A DNA stretch of 64,000 nucleotides. Source: Mycolicibacterium tokaiense (GTDB taxonomy: Bacteria > Actinomycetota > Actinomycetes > Mycobacteriales > Mycobacteriaceae). Positions 1 through 8,256 of the stretch are shown here, piece by piece. The DNA lies in NCBI RefSeq assembly GCF_010725885.1, contig NZ_AP022600.1:4898001-4962000 (forward strand), read 5' to 3'. A program made the position numbers and the translations under genes. The notes beneath the pieces are model-generated. The model did no database searches, was not told the DNA's origin, and worked only from the letters and a program-made list of their open reading frames with translations. Position 1 is the first letter of the stretch. Each line of letters starts with the position of its first letter.

Positions 1-744
1 CTCGTCGTGTTGCTGTGTGTACTGCCGCAGTTGGGCACGCGTCGCACGGTCGAGTGCCCGGTCCATGCTGGCGTGAGCACGGCGCCGGGCCACCTTGCGC
101 ATCACGTCGACGAGATCGGCCGCCCAGGCGAACTCGGCGTCATCGTCCGGGTACCAGCCGGCGCCGCGTTGTCGGACCACCTCGGCATGTGCGGCTGCCG
201 ACAGCAGGTGGGCCGCCTCGTCGAGTTTCTGGTCGACCGCTCCGGTGGTGGCCAGGATGGCCGACAACGGCATCTGGCGTGCGGCCAGTTCGGCGAAGTC
301 GTCGATCAGGCCACGATCGCGAACGAGATACGACTGCCCGTCGTCGGTGGGTTCGACGATGTCGCCGGCGATCAATTGCTGCACGGTCTCTTCCGACAGC
401 GGACCCAAACGAGTTTCCAGTTGCGCCCGCGTCATGGTGAGTGGCTTCGCGCGCGAGAACGGTTCGGTCACCAGTTCACCGAGATCGGTGAGGTCGAGCA
501 CCTCGGCGAGGCCCTGACCGCGCTGCACTCCGGTGATGAACTTCAGGATGTGCTTGACGGTGAAGCCCTGGCCGAGTAACCGGACGACCGCCAGCAACCG
601 GGTCAGATGCTCGTCGGTGTAGATGGCGGCGCGTCCGCGGCGCTGGGGTCGAGGCAGCAGACCGTTGTCGAGGTAGACGCGGACGTTGCGGGTCGTCGTC
701 CCCGCCTCCCGCGCGAGGTCGTCGATCCGGTATTCGGTCACCAT
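1..744 (-). CDS. MerR family transcriptional regulator (partial, 3' end outside window)
   Basis: The minus-strand frame is open from an ATG at 744 to the window edge, 248 codons without a stop. The N-terminus is a MerR winged helix: it reads MVTEYRIDDLAREAG, then TTTRNVRVYLDNGLLP, the usual helix-turn-helix and first wing, followed by the wing motif GRAAIYTDEHLTRL. The remainder is an all-helical effector or dimerisation region of unknown ligand. It starts 6 bp after the stop of the monooxygenase gene, so it is probably the last gene of that operon and may regulate it. An ATG at 752 is excluded because it meets a stop after three codons. The family is clear; the target and ligand are unknown. 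Confidence 0.85.
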   Translation of the reverse strand, partial: MVTEYRIDDLAREAGTTTRNVRVYLDNGLLPRPQRRGRAAIYTDEHLTRLLAVVRLLGQGFTVKHILKFITGVQRGQGLAEVLDLTDLGELVTEPFSRAKPLTMTRAQLETRLGPLSEETVQQLIAGDIVEPTDDGQSYLVRDRGLIDDFAELAARQMPLSAILATTGAVDQKLDEAAHLLSAAAHAEVVRQRGAGWYPDDDAEFAWAADLVDVMRKVARRRAHASMDRALDRATRAQLRQYTQQHDE

Positions 745-750
745 CGCATG

Positions 751-2235
751 CTAGGCGGTCAGCACCGGTGCACCCCGTCGTTCGCCCTCGGTGATCCGGT
801 AGTCCTGCAGATCCACTGACCGCAGCTGCCGGACGTACTGGCTGGCGAAACCGGGATACATCGTGGCGTTGAACCCGTCCGCGGTCAGATACCAGCTCTG
901 ACACCCGGAATTCCAGGTGGTGGAGCGCAGCCGGCGCTGGATCTCGGCGTTGTGGCGGGTCTGCGCTTCGGGGCGGACGTCGAGCGCCTTCCAGTCGAAC
1001 CGGAGCAGGGCGCCGATCGCCTCGACGATGTAGCCGATCTGGGCCTCCATGTACACCAGTGCCGAGCTGTGCCCGGGACCGGAGTTGGGCCCGAAGGTGA
1101 AAAACAGGTTTGGAAATCCCGAGACCGCGACGCTGCGGTAGGCGTAGGCGCCGTTGCTCCATTCCGATGCCAGGTCGCGGCCGTCGACACCGGAGACCGG
1201 AAACGGGGTGCCGGCCTTGGACACCTCGAAGCCGGTGGCGAACACGATGGCGTCGAACTGGTGCTCGATGCCCTCCACGGTGCGGATGCCGCGCGGCGAC
1301 AGGCGCGCGATCGGCCACGTGACCAGCTTGCAGTTGTCCGCCTGCAGCGCCGGGTAGTAGTCACTGGTCATCAGCAGCCGCTTGCACCCCGCCGCGAAGT
1401 CCGGTGTCAACTGCCGGCGCAGCCACGAATCTTTCACCTGCCGACGCAGATTGGCTCGGCTGATCGCTTCCACCAGCCGGGTGAACGGGGTGTCCCAGAC
1501 CACCCCGAGAGCCACCGATTCGTGACCCCAGAACCACGCCGAGCGCACGGCCTTCTCTGCCACGGGCGCGCTGGCGTAGAGGCGTCGGGTCCAGTCGGCG
1601 GTGCGGGTGTTCAGCCGCGGAAGCACCCAGCCCGGCGTGCGCTGGAACACCTTGACCGATCCGGCGGTCTTGACCAGTTGGGGGATGATCTGCACGGCGC
1701 TGGCGCCGGTGCCGATGACGGCGACCTTCTTGCCGGAGAAGTCGTATTCGTGATTCCAGCGGGCACTGTGGATCTTGGTGCCCTCGAAGGTATCGATACC
1801 AGGAATGTCCGGCAGGCTGACGTTGGAGAGCGGACCGGAGGCCACGATCACGGTCCGGGCCCGAATCGGCTTGCGGCCCTTCAACCTCACCGTCCACTCC
1901 CCCGCGGCTTCGTCGTAGGCCACCCCGGTGACGGTGTGTTCGAAGCGGATCCGCCCCGCCAGCCCGGCAGTCTCGACCATCCGCTCGATGTACTGCAGGA
2001 TCTCGGCGCTGCCGGAGTAGGTGTGCGACCAGTCCGGGTTGGCCGCAAAGCTGTAGGAGTACAGCCGCGACGGGATGTCGCAGGCCGCACCGGGATAGGT
2101 GTTGTCCCGCCAGGTGCCGCCCACCCGGGTGTCGCGTTCGAAGAGGACAACGTCGGTGATGCCCTGCTGCTGCAATCTGATGGCGGCGCCGATCCCGGCG
2201 AATCCGGCGCCGACGATCGCCACGTTGACGGTCAT
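751..2235 (-). CDS. Flavin-containing / Baeyer-Villiger-type monooxygenase
   Basis: 494 residues. FAD-binding Rossmann motif GAGFAG lies at residues 9-14, the Baeyer-Villiger fingerprint FxGxxxHxxxW at 150-160 (FEGTKIHSARW), the NADPH Rossmann GTGASA at about 175-180, and a late FATGFE motif typical of the family. It should use FAD, NADPH and O2 to insert oxygen into a ketone or to oxygenate a heteroatom; the substrate cannot be read from sequence. The ATG overlaps the stop of the upstream di-iron gene by one base (TGATG), so translation is coupled. An in-frame extension upstream to 3108 is only the antisense-frame shadow of that neighbour. With the esterase, SDR and di-iron protein it forms a mymA-like set, but it is not obviously a MymA orthologue. 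Confidence 0.9.
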   Translation of the reverse strand: MTVNVAIVGAGFAGIGAAIRLQQQGITDVVLFERDTRVGGTWRDNTYPGAACDIPSRLYSYSFAANPDWSHTYSGSAEILQYIERMVETAGLAGRIRFEHTVTGVAYDEAAGEWTVRLKGRKPIRARTVIVASGPLSNVSLPDIPGIDTFEGTKIHSARWNHEYDFSGKKVAVIGTGASAVQIIPQLVKTAGSVKVFQRTPGWVLPRLNTRTADWTRRLYASAPVAEKAVRSAWFWGHESVALGVVWDTPFTRLVEAISRANLRRQVKDSWLRRQLTPDFAAGCKRLLMTSDYYPALQADNCKLVTWPIARLSPRGIRTVEGIEHQFDAIVFATGFEVSKAGTPFPVSGVDGRDLASEWSNGAYAYRSVAVSGFPNLFFTFGPNSGPGHSSALVYMEAQIGYIVEAIGALLRFDWKALDVRPEAQTRHNAEIQRRLRSTTWNSGCQSWYLTADGFNATMYPGFASQYVRQLRSVDLQDYRITEGERRGAPVLTA

Positions 2236-3149
2236 CAGGCCACCGGCTCGTAGGTGAGTTCGTCCGACCAGGTCGGGGTGTGGCGCACCAGCGGCATCGG
2301 GATGGCCCCGGTGACCTTGACCAGCGAGTCCGCCAGCCAGTGGTACTTCGAGCTGCGGTCGATGACCTTCTTGCTGTGCCAGGAGATGAACCGGTACATG
2401 GGAACCCGGTGGACGAATTCGCTGCGCTGGCCGACACTGCGGAACCTGCGCATGGCCTGGTAGAGCTTCTCTTCGTCGACGCCCATGGCAACGATGTTGT
2501 CGCGCATCTTGTTCAACAGCGGAAAGTAGCTGAGGGTGCCGATCAGGAGTGCAGGGTTCATCCAGCTGCCGACGAACTCGACAGCCAGCTTGCGTGCGGT
2601 CGCGTGGCCCAGGATGTCCATCACCTCGAAATCGACGGCCAGATGCCGTGATTCGTCGGAGTTGATGCGCTTGAACACCTCCTGGGCCACCGGATCCTTC
2701 ACCTCGTCGGTGATGAACTTGATCAGCGCACCGTCGAGCGCCACCTCGAGCATCGGTATGACCGTGCCCAGAATCGACAGCGACATCCCGTCGGAGAACT
2801 TGTCCAGCCACGTGATCACCAACTGCACATTGACACTCGGCGGCGGGATCTCGTCGTCCTCCAGCATGCCCCAGCGGCGCATCAGGGCCAGTTCGGCGTT
2901 CGCATGCTTCTGCTCTTCGGCGTGGAAGTGCTCGTAGATGCTCTTCAGCGTCGGAGTGGGGGCCTTCTTCGCGAGCGCGGCGAACCCGCGGGCGCCGACG
3001 TTCTCGATCCACATCAGGTCTGTCATGAACGGCTTGAGCTTGGCCCACAGGTCGTCGTCGATGAGCTCGGCGCCGGGTGCATCCCAGTCGATGTCGACCA
3101 GGGCCCACTGCTTGTCCTTGATCTTCTGCAGCATGGTGTCCAGATCCAT
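2235..3149 (-). CDS. Ferritin-like di-iron protein (putative oxygenase or desaturase-like)
   Basis: 304 residues, predicted all-helical. A complete carboxylate-bridged di-iron ligand set is visible: E49, E79xxH82 (in HAEEQKH), E135, and E166xxH169 (in SDESRH). This is the pattern of acyl-ACP desaturase, AurF and ferritin-like oxygenases. No transmembrane run or signal peptide is seen. The start is the ATG at 3149, 6 bp after an AAAGGAC ribosome site; longer readings upstream have no support. It is one-base coupled to the monooxygenase and 17 bp downstream of the SDR. The reaction and substrate are unknown; it could hydroxylate, desaturate or N-oxygenate an intermediate of the operon. Confidence 0.8.
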   Translation of the reverse strand: MDLDTMLQKIKDKQWALVDIDWDAPGAELIDDDLWAKLKPFMTDLMWIENVGARGFAALAKKAPTPTLKSIYEHFHAEEQKHANAELALMRRWGMLEDDEIPPPSVNVQLVITWLDKFSDGMSLSILGTVIPMLEVALDGALIKFITDEVKDPVAQEVFKRINSDESRHLAVDFEVMDILGHATARKLAVEFVGSWMNPALLIGTLSYFPLLNKMRDNIVAMGVDEEKLYQAMRRFRSVGQRSEFVHRVPMYRFISWHSKKVIDRSSKYHWLADSLVKVTGAIPMPLVRHTPTWSDELTYEPVA

Positions 3150-3166
3150 CGCCACGAGCGGTCCTT

Positions 3167-4024
3167 TCAGTTGTCGGGCAGCAGGCGGCCGAGGAGTCCG
3201 GCGCCGCGGACGTAGAGGGCGGGAAAATGCCGTTTGAGGTGCCAGATGACGATGGCGTCGAGTTGCGGGACGACGTACAGCCGCCCGCTGGCGTGGGCGT
3301 CGAGGGTGCGCACGGCGACGTTGTCGGGCGACAGGCCGGTCCAGCGCGCCAGCTGTTGGCTCAGGTTCATCGAGGCCGGCGTGATGCGGCCGTCGGTGAA
3401 CACATTGGTCTGCACGAAGGTGGGACACAACACGGTGACCGCGATACCGGTGCCGTCCAGTTCGGCGGCCAGCGTTTCCGACAGCGACATCACGCCGGCC
3501 TTGGACACGTTGTAGGCGGCCATCGAGGGTGCGGCGGCGAAGCCGGCGGCGGAAGCGACGTTGATGATGCCGCCGCGGCCGGCCTGCCGCAGGATCGGGG
3601 TGAACACCTCACATCCGTAGACGACCCCCCAGAGATTGATCCCCAGCGCCCAGTCCCAGTCATCGAATCCGATGTCGCCGATCGGTTTTCCACCGATCCC
3701 GACGCCGGCGTTGTTGATCACCAGTGTCGGTGCGCCGTCGAAGATCTGCTGCGCCTGTTCGGCCAGGAGTTCCACTGCGGCTCGGTCGGACACGTCGCAC
3801 GGCACGGCATAGCCGGCGCCGGTGGGGAGTTCCTGGATCAGTGTGACAGTCTCCGCGGCGCGCTCGGGGTCGATGTCGGCACAGACGACGTGTCCGCCGC
3901 GGCGGGCCAGTTCGAGGGCGAACGCACGTCCGATGCCGCTGCCCGCGCCCGTGATCACTGCGTTGGCAGCGGTGGTGCGCCGCGGCCCGCGCCACGCCCG
4001 CAGGGCGGTGCCGATGCCGAGCAT
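3167..4024 (-). CDS. SDR family NAD(P)-dependent oxidoreductase
   Basis: 285 residues, classical short-chain dehydrogenase. The cofactor motif TGAGSGIG is at 25-32, NNAG near 103-106, and the catalytic Ser157, Tyr170 and Lys174 (YNVSK) are all present. An acidic residue after strand 2 (CADID) suggests NAD rather than NADP. The C-terminal tail is long and hydrophobic (HLKRHFPALYVRG), as in mycobacterial SDRs of the SadH group. The ATG overlaps the esterase stop by one base (TGATG). It probably interconverts an alcohol and the ketone used or produced by the neighbouring oxygenases; that link is inferred from the operon. Confidence 0.9.
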   Translation of the reverse strand: MLGIGTALRAWRGPRRTTAANAVITGAGSGIGRAFALELARRGGHVVCADIDPERAAETVTLIQELPTGAGYAVPCDVSDRAAVELLAEQAQQIFDGAPTLVINNAGVGIGGKPIGDIGFDDWDWALGINLWGVVYGCEVFTPILRQAGRGGIINVASAAGFAAAPSMAAYNVSKAGVMSLSETLAAELDGTGIAVTVLCPTFVQTNVFTDGRITPASMNLSQQLARWTGLSPDNVAVRTLDAHASGRLYVVPQLDAIVIWHLKRHFPALYVRGAGLLGRLLPDN

Positions 4025-4998
4025 CAGCCCAGCTCCCGAAGCTCGTCGACCCGGCTGACGGGGAGGTGTTCGGTGATGAACTCGGCCGCTCGGCGCAGCG
4101 CGACGGTCGCCTCCGGCGCGACCCTGGGCAGCGCCTGGAAGACGTGCACCATCCCCGGCCACACCTCCAGGGTGCTCCGGCCGCCGGATTCCGAGAGCTC
4201 GGCGTGCAGGTGCCGGGCGTCGGCGCTGAGCATCTCGAAGCTGCCGACCTGGATCAGCATCGGTGGGAGCAGGCGGGCGTCGGTGAAACGCAGCCGCAGC
4301 CGAACATGCAGCGGGTCCTGGCCGTGGGTGTAGAGCTCGACCATCCGTGCTGCCGCAGCTGCCGACATCGCGGGGTCGCGTCGTGTCCTCTCCTGCTGCT
4401 TGGCCAGTGCCATGGTCAGGTCGATCAACGGCGAGAACAGCACCACGGCTGCAGGCTGGAACGCGGCGTGGCGGGTGTGGGCCAGCAACATGTCGCAGGT
4501 GAGGTGCCCTCCGGCCGAGTCGGCGCCGATCACGATGTCAGAACCCGAGTAACCCTGCTCCAGCAGCCAGCGGTAGCCGGCCTCGACATCCTCGGCGGCA
4601 ATCGGGAAGCGGTGCCGGGGTGCCAAGCGGTAGTCCACCACGAAGAACGGCAGTCCCGTGGCTTCCGACAGCCGGGCCACCAGCTTGCGGTGGGTGGCGG
4701 TGGAGCAGAGCACGAAGGCGCTGCCGTGCACGTAATATCCTGCCCGCGAGCCGAATTCGACGCCGGGGCCGAGTACCCACTCGCCGCGCACGCGTGACGT
4801 GCGGACGGGGACGACCGTCGTGCCGGCCGGCATGGACCCGCCTGCGGCCATGATGGTCGCGATCAGTCCGCGGCCGAACCAGACGCCCGGTTGATTGGCG
4901 GGAATCGCGCTGGTCAGGCATCCCAGCGTCCAGCGCGTGATGGTCGCGGACGCCAGAGCACGCACGGTGGGGCCGGGCGGCATCGCAGTGGTGGGCAC
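4024..4998 (-). CDS. Alpha/beta hydrolase, HSL-type (family IV) esterase/lipase
   Basis: Up to 324 residues. The nucleophile elbow GADSAGG has Ser161; the oxyanion motif reads HGSAF at 91-95, a variant of HGGG; the acid lies after QVGSFEML and the histidine in GMVHVF, completing the triad. This is the LipR/LipH-type esterase architecture common in mycobacteria. It is the first gene of the minus-strand operon, with the divergent promoter region and an inverted repeat at 5017-5042 just upstream. The start is uncertain: GTG at 4998 or ATG at 4983 (five residues shorter); neither has a good ribosome site. Acyl substrate unknown. Confidence 0.88.
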   Translation of the reverse strand: MPTTAMPPGPTVRALASATITRWTLGCLTSAIPANQPGVWFGRGLIATIMAAGGSMPAGTTVVPVRTSRVRGEWVLGPGVEFGSRAGYYVHGSAFVLCSTATHRKLVARLSEATGLPFFVVDYRLAPRHRFPIAAEDVEAGYRWLLEQGYSGSDIVIGADSAGGHLTCDMLLAHTRHAAFQPAAVVLFSPLIDLTMALAKQQERTRRDPAMSAAAAARMVELYTHGQDPLHVRLRLRFTDARLLPPMLIQVGSFEMLSADARHLHAELSESGGRSTLEVWPGMVHVFQALPRVAPEATVALRRAAEFITEHLPVSRVDELRELG

Positions 4999-5016
4999 GC
5001 CTGAAGACCATCATCA

Positions 5017-5042
5017 ATTGTGTCATTTGTCAATGTCACAAT
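5017..5042. promoter_or_regulatory. Inverted repeat, candidate operator in divergent promoter region
   Basis: The arms ATTGTGTCAT (5017-5026) and ATGTCACAAT (5033-5042) are inverted with 9 of 10 matches around a 6-bp centre. The site lies between the divergent esterase operon and the deacylase gene, where a MerR- or TetR-type repressor would act. A smaller symmetric element, TGTGAACACA, follows at about 5073. The site is visible in the sequence; the regulator is inferred, and the MerR at 1-744 is one candidate. Confidence 0.45.
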
Positions 5043-5133
5043 GTCGAGTGCGCAAATCCGCAGTCGAAATTTTGTGAACACAGTTCGGAATCTGTGCATT
5101 CAGTCGTTGACAGTCATTTCTGGAACAGGTTCT

Positions 5134-6924
5134 ATGAACGATGTGACCTACGACACGATCATCCGCGGCGGGCGTTGGTTCGACGGTTCCGGCTCCGCCT
5201 CCGCAGTGCGCGACATCGGCCTGCGCGGCGGTCACGTGGCGGCCATCAGCGCCGAGCCGCTGGACGTCGGCGACTGTCCCGAGGTGATCGACGCCGCGGG
5301 ACACTGGGTGCTGCCCGGCCTCATCGACATCCACACCCATTACGACGTCGAGGTGCTCGGCGGCCCCGCGCTGACGGAGTCGTTGCGCCACGGTGTCACC
5401 ACGATCATGCTCGGGTCCTGCTCGCTGTCGACGGTGTACGTCGACGGCACCGAGGCCGGTGACCTGTTCGGACGCGTGGAAGCCATTCCGCGCGAACACG
5501 TGATCTCGGCGGTGGACGGGCACAAGACCTGGAACTCGTGCAGGGAGTACATCGCCGCACTCGAGGCTCGCCCGCTGGGCCCGAACGTGGCGGCGTTCAT
5601 CGGGCATTCCGACATGCGCACGGCCACCATGGGATTGGACCGCGCCACCCGCGCCGATGAGCGCCCCACCCGCGCCGAGCAGGCTCGGATGGAGGACATG
5701 CTCGCGGAGGCACTCGATGCCGGCATGGTCGGAATGTCCTCTCAGCAGCTGCTTTTCGACAAGATCGACGGCGAAACCTGTCGCTCGCGGACCTTGCCGT
5801 CCACCTACGCCAAGCCCCGGGAACTGCGCCGGCTCAAGGCGTTGCTGCGGCGCAGTGGCCGGATTCTGCAGTCCGGGCCCGATATCGCCAACCCGGTCAA
5901 CGTCGGCTCACAGGTGTTCAGCTCACTGGGCCTGTTCCGCAAGAAACTCAAGACCAGCCTGCTCTCGGCGGCCGACGTGAAGGCCAACCCCTACGCGGTG
6001 ACGATCATGGGACCGCTGGCGGGCCTGGTCAACCGGTTCGGCGGCGACTTCCGGTGGCAGCACCTGCCGGTGCCGTTCGAGGTGTACGCCGACGGGATCG
6101 ACCTGGTGATCTTCGAGGAGTTCGGCGCGGGGGCAGCGGCCCTACACCTGCGCGACGAGGTGGAGCGCAACGCGTTGATGCGCGACGAGGCCTACCGGCG
6201 CAGGTTCCGCAAGGAGTACGAGAGCAAGCTCGGTATCCGGGTGTGGCACCGCGACTTCTTCGACGCCCAGATCGTGGCCTGTCCCGACGCGGCCGTGGTG
6301 GGCAAGTCCTTCGGCGAGGTGGGCACCGACCGGGGCGGGCTGCACCCGGTGGACGCGTTCCTGGATTTGGTGCTCGAGCACGGGCGCGCCTTGCGCTGGC
6401 GTACCACCATCTCCAACCACCGCCCCGAGATCCTCAAGAAGCTGGCTGCCGAACCCGGTGTGCAGATGGGCTTTTCGGATGCCGGCGCACATCTGCGCAA
6501 CATGGCCTTCTACAACATGGGCCTGCGATTGCTGCGCCACGTGCGCGACGCCCAGCGCGCAGGCCGGGAGTTCATGACCATCGAGGCGGCGGTGCACCGG
6601 CTCACCGGTGAACTGGCCGACTGGTATCGCCTCGACGCCGGGCATCTGCGCATCGGTGACCGCGCCGACCTGGTGATCATCGACCCCGAGAAGCTGGATG
6701 GCTCCCTCGACGACTACGCCGAGGAGCCGGTGGCCCAATACGGCGGCCTCTCGCGGATGGTGAACCGCAATGACGCCACCGTGGCCGCGGTGCTGGTGGG
6801 CGGTGCGACGGTGTTCCGGTACGGCCGGACCACCGATCTCGTGGGCGCCGAGCGCACCGGTAGCTTCCTGCGGGCCGGCGTACCGGTCCCCGCCCGGCAC
6901 CGGGAGCTCAGCCATGCCGGTTGA
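5134..6924 (+). CDS. N-acyl-D-amino-acid deacylase family amidohydrolase
   Basis: 596 residues, amidohydrolase superfamily. The first metal motif is HTH at 67-69 in the LIDIHTHYD context typical of D-aminoacylases; GHSDMR supplies a later histidine region; the distal SDAGAH segment holds the catalytic aspartate; a composite beta-sandwich is formed by both ends (RADLVIIDPEKL near the C-terminus). It should hydrolyse an N-acyl or cyclic amide bond. The frame is open from 5020, but homology-like sequence starts at the ATG at 5134. Its stop overlaps the SnoaL-like gene by 11 bp. Related mycobacterial proteins often sit beside acyl-CoA or oxygenase genes; the true substrate is unknown. Confidence 0.88.
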   Translation: MNDVTYDTIIRGGRWFDGSGSASAVRDIGLRGGHVAAISAEPLDVGDCPEVIDAAGHWVLPGLIDIHTHYDVEVLGGPALTESLRHGVTTIMLGSCSLSTVYVDGTEAGDLFGRVEAIPREHVISAVDGHKTWNSCREYIAALEARPLGPNVAAFIGHSDMRTATMGLDRATRADERPTRAEQARMEDMLAEALDAGMVGMSSQQLLFDKIDGETCRSRTLPSTYAKPRELRRLKALLRRSGRILQSGPDIANPVNVGSQVFSSLGLFRKKLKTSLLSAADVKANPYAVTIMGPLAGLVNRFGGDFRWQHLPVPFEVYADGIDLVIFEEFGAGAAALHLRDEVERNALMRDEAYRRRFRKEYESKLGIRVWHRDFFDAQIVACPDAAVVGKSFGEVGTDRGGLHPVDAFLDLVLEHGRALRWRTTISNHRPEILKKLAAEPGVQMGFSDAGAHLRNMAFYNMGLRLLRHVRDAQRAGREFMTIEAAVHRLTGELADWYRLDAGHLRIGDRADLVIIDPEKLDGSLDDYAEEPVAQYGGLSRMVNRNDATVAAVLVGGATVFRYGRTTDLVGAERTGSFLRAGVPVPARHRELSHAG

Positions 6925-7378
6925 GCAGGCCACCCGCAGCGCCGCGGACACGGTGCTGGGCATGTGGCGGTCCCTGTCGGCCCGCGACTGGGCCGCCGTG
7001 CCGGCCTTCCTGGCTCCCGACTGCATCTACCTCGATATGCCGGTGGGCCCCACCGCCGCAGCCAAGGGCCCCGACAACATCGTCAAGCGGCTCAAGATCG
7101 GGCTGGCACCGCTGGCGGCGTACGAGAACTTCGACGGCCTGCTGGTGGCCGACGGCGAACACGTGATGTACGAGCACTCCGAGTCGTGGCGGTGGCGCAC
7201 TGGCGAATCCGCGTTGTTGGAGTTCGTCACCGTGCACCGCGTGGTCGACGGCCGGATCACGCTGTGGAAGGACTACTGGGACATGGGCGCGCTGACCGCC
7301 CACGCGCCGTCGACGTGGTTGAGCGACTTCGCCACCGCCGACATGTCCTGGGTGTACGACGCGTCGGCGGACCTCTGA
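6914..7378 (+). CDS. SnoaL-like / NTF2-fold protein
   Basis: 154 residues with the cone-shaped NTF2 pattern: an N-terminal helix pair (MWRSLSARDWAAVPAFLAPDC), then strands including LLEFVTVHRVVDGRITLWKDYWD, the typical SnoaL or limonene-epoxide-hydrolase-like finish. It may be a small hydrolase, isomerase or ligand-binding protein. The ATG lies inside the 3' end of the deacylase gene (11-bp overlap), so the two are probably co-translated and act on related compounds. No catalytic residue set can be assigned with confidence. Confidence 0.8.
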   Translation: MPVEQATRSAADTVLGMWRSLSARDWAAVPAFLAPDCIYLDMPVGPTAAAKGPDNIVKRLKIGLAPLAAYENFDGLLVADGEHVMYEHSESWRWRTGESALLEFVTVHRVVDGRITLWKDYWDMGALTAHAPSTWLSDFATADMSWVYDASADL

Positions 7379-7398
7379 GAACCCAGGCGCGGCACAGG

Positions 7399-7404
7399 TA
7401 GCCT
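7399..7404 (+). promoter_or_regulatory. Candidate leaderless -10 element (TAGCCT) for marR
   Basis: TAGCCT fits the mycobacterial TANNNT -10 box and ends 6 bp before the ATG at 7411. No Shine-Dalgarno sequence precedes that ATG, so the transcript probably begins at or within a base or two of the start codon. Confidence 0.45.
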
Positions 7405-7410
7405 GCCTGC

Positions 7411-7839
7411 ATGTCCGAGCCGCCACCGTTCAGTCCGACCATCATGCTGCTGACGGTGAGCCGGGTCTGGGAGGCCGCCCTGGCGGACGCGCTGAAGCCG
7501 CTGGGGCTGACCATTCGCAAGTACGGGATGCTGGGCCATATCCGCGGGACCCCCGACATCTCGTTCAGTGAGTTGGCCCGACGCTCGCGCATCACGGTGC
7601 AGAGTGCGCACGCCGCGGTGACGGGGTTCGTCGCCGCGGGCTGGGTGGACGACGGCACCGCCCATGCCGGGTCGGCCTCCACCCTGCGTGTGACGCCCGA
7701 GGGCGCGGCGCTGCTGGACCGAGCCGCCGCCCATGTGCGCCGCCTCGATGGGGATTTCACCGCGCGCTCCCCCGAGCTGGCGCAGATGCTGCGCCGGCAG
7801 ATGACCCGACTCGCGGAAGGCAACCCAACCTTCAGTTAG
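7411..7839 (+). CDS. MarR family transcriptional regulator
   Basis: 142 residues. The winged helix-turn-helix is clear: ISFSELARRSRITVQSAHAAVTG (recognition region about 50-72), then the wing GSASTLRVTPEGAALLDRA. The N-terminal helices (MLLTVSRVWEAALADAL) and the C-terminal helix would form the dimer. It is followed after 9 bp by a small membrane-protein gene, and a perfect 8-bp inverted repeat straddles its stop codon, suggesting that it controls the downstream genes. The ligand is unknown. Confidence 0.88.
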   Translation: MSEPPPFSPTIMLLTVSRVWEAALADALKPLGLTIRKYGMLGHIRGTPDISFSELARRSRITVQSAHAAVTGFVAAGWVDDGTAHAGSASTLRVTPEGAALLDRAAAHVRRLDGDFTARSPELAQMLRRQMTRLAEGNPTFS

Positions 7840-7848
7840 TCTGAAGGT
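7828..7848 (+). promoter_or_regulatory. Candidate MarR operator with embedded -10 box
   Basis: ACCTTCAG (7828-7835) and CTGAAGGT (7841-7848) form a perfect inverted repeat with a 5-bp centre, ending one base before the next ATG. TAGTCT at 7837-7842 fits a TANNNT -10 box 6 bp from that ATG. A regulator bound here would cover the promoter of the downstream genes. The upstream MarR is the natural candidate, but this is inferred. Confidence 0.55.
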
Positions 7849-8256
7849 ATGGAATCCGTTCTGCTGTCCGTCCACGTGGTGGCCGGCATCCTCTTCGTCG
7901 GCCCGGTGGCCGTGGCGGCGAGCCTGTTCCCGCGCTATGCCGTCGAGGGACCCACAGTGGCCGCCGCCCTGCACCGGATCACCCGGGTGTACGGCGTTCT
8001 GGCACTGGTGGTTCCTGCCGTCGGGATCCTGCTGGCGTTGGTGCAGGGCCGCACCACCGAGATCTGGGTGCTGATCGCGCTGGCCCTGACCGCGCTGGCC
8101 GGCGGGCTGCTCCTGGAGATCGCCCCGCGCCAGCGAGCGGCCCTGGCGGCGCCGGAAACTGCGGCGCTACGCAGCATCGGCATGCTGACCGGCGTGTTCA
8201 ACCTGCTGTGGGCGATTGTGGTGGTGCTGATGATCGTCCGGCCGGGGGCGTCGTGA
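7849..8256 (+). CDS. Small four-helix membrane protein (DUF2269-like)
   Basis: 135 residues, almost entirely hydrophobic, with about four transmembrane segments (roughly 5-25, 45-65, 70-90, 110-130). The opening HVVAGILFVGP and the middle RITRVYG resemble DUF2269-type integral membrane proteins, where the first-helix histidine is conserved. No enzymatic motif is seen. It lies behind the putative MarR operator and its stop overlaps the rhodanese start by 4 bp (GTGA), so both are likely expressed together under MarR control. Function unknown. Confidence 0.7.
   Translation: MESVLLSVHVVAGILFVGPVAVAASLFPRYAVEGPTVAAALHRITRVYGVLALVVPAVGILLALVQGRTTEIWVLIALALTALAGGLLLEIAPRQRAALAAPETAALRSIGMLTGVFNLLWAIVVVLMIVRPGAS

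Noticed and set aside
744..4998. Calling the oxygenase operon an orthologue of mymA
   Set aside because: Gene content overlaps in type (BVMO, lipase, SDR), but the BVMO sequence is not clearly MymA, and fadD13, tgs4 and virS equivalents are missing.
5107..5135. TTGACA with a TTCTAT box as a promoter for the deacylase gene
   Set aside because: The -10 box would overlap the ATG, and the transcript would begin after the start codon.
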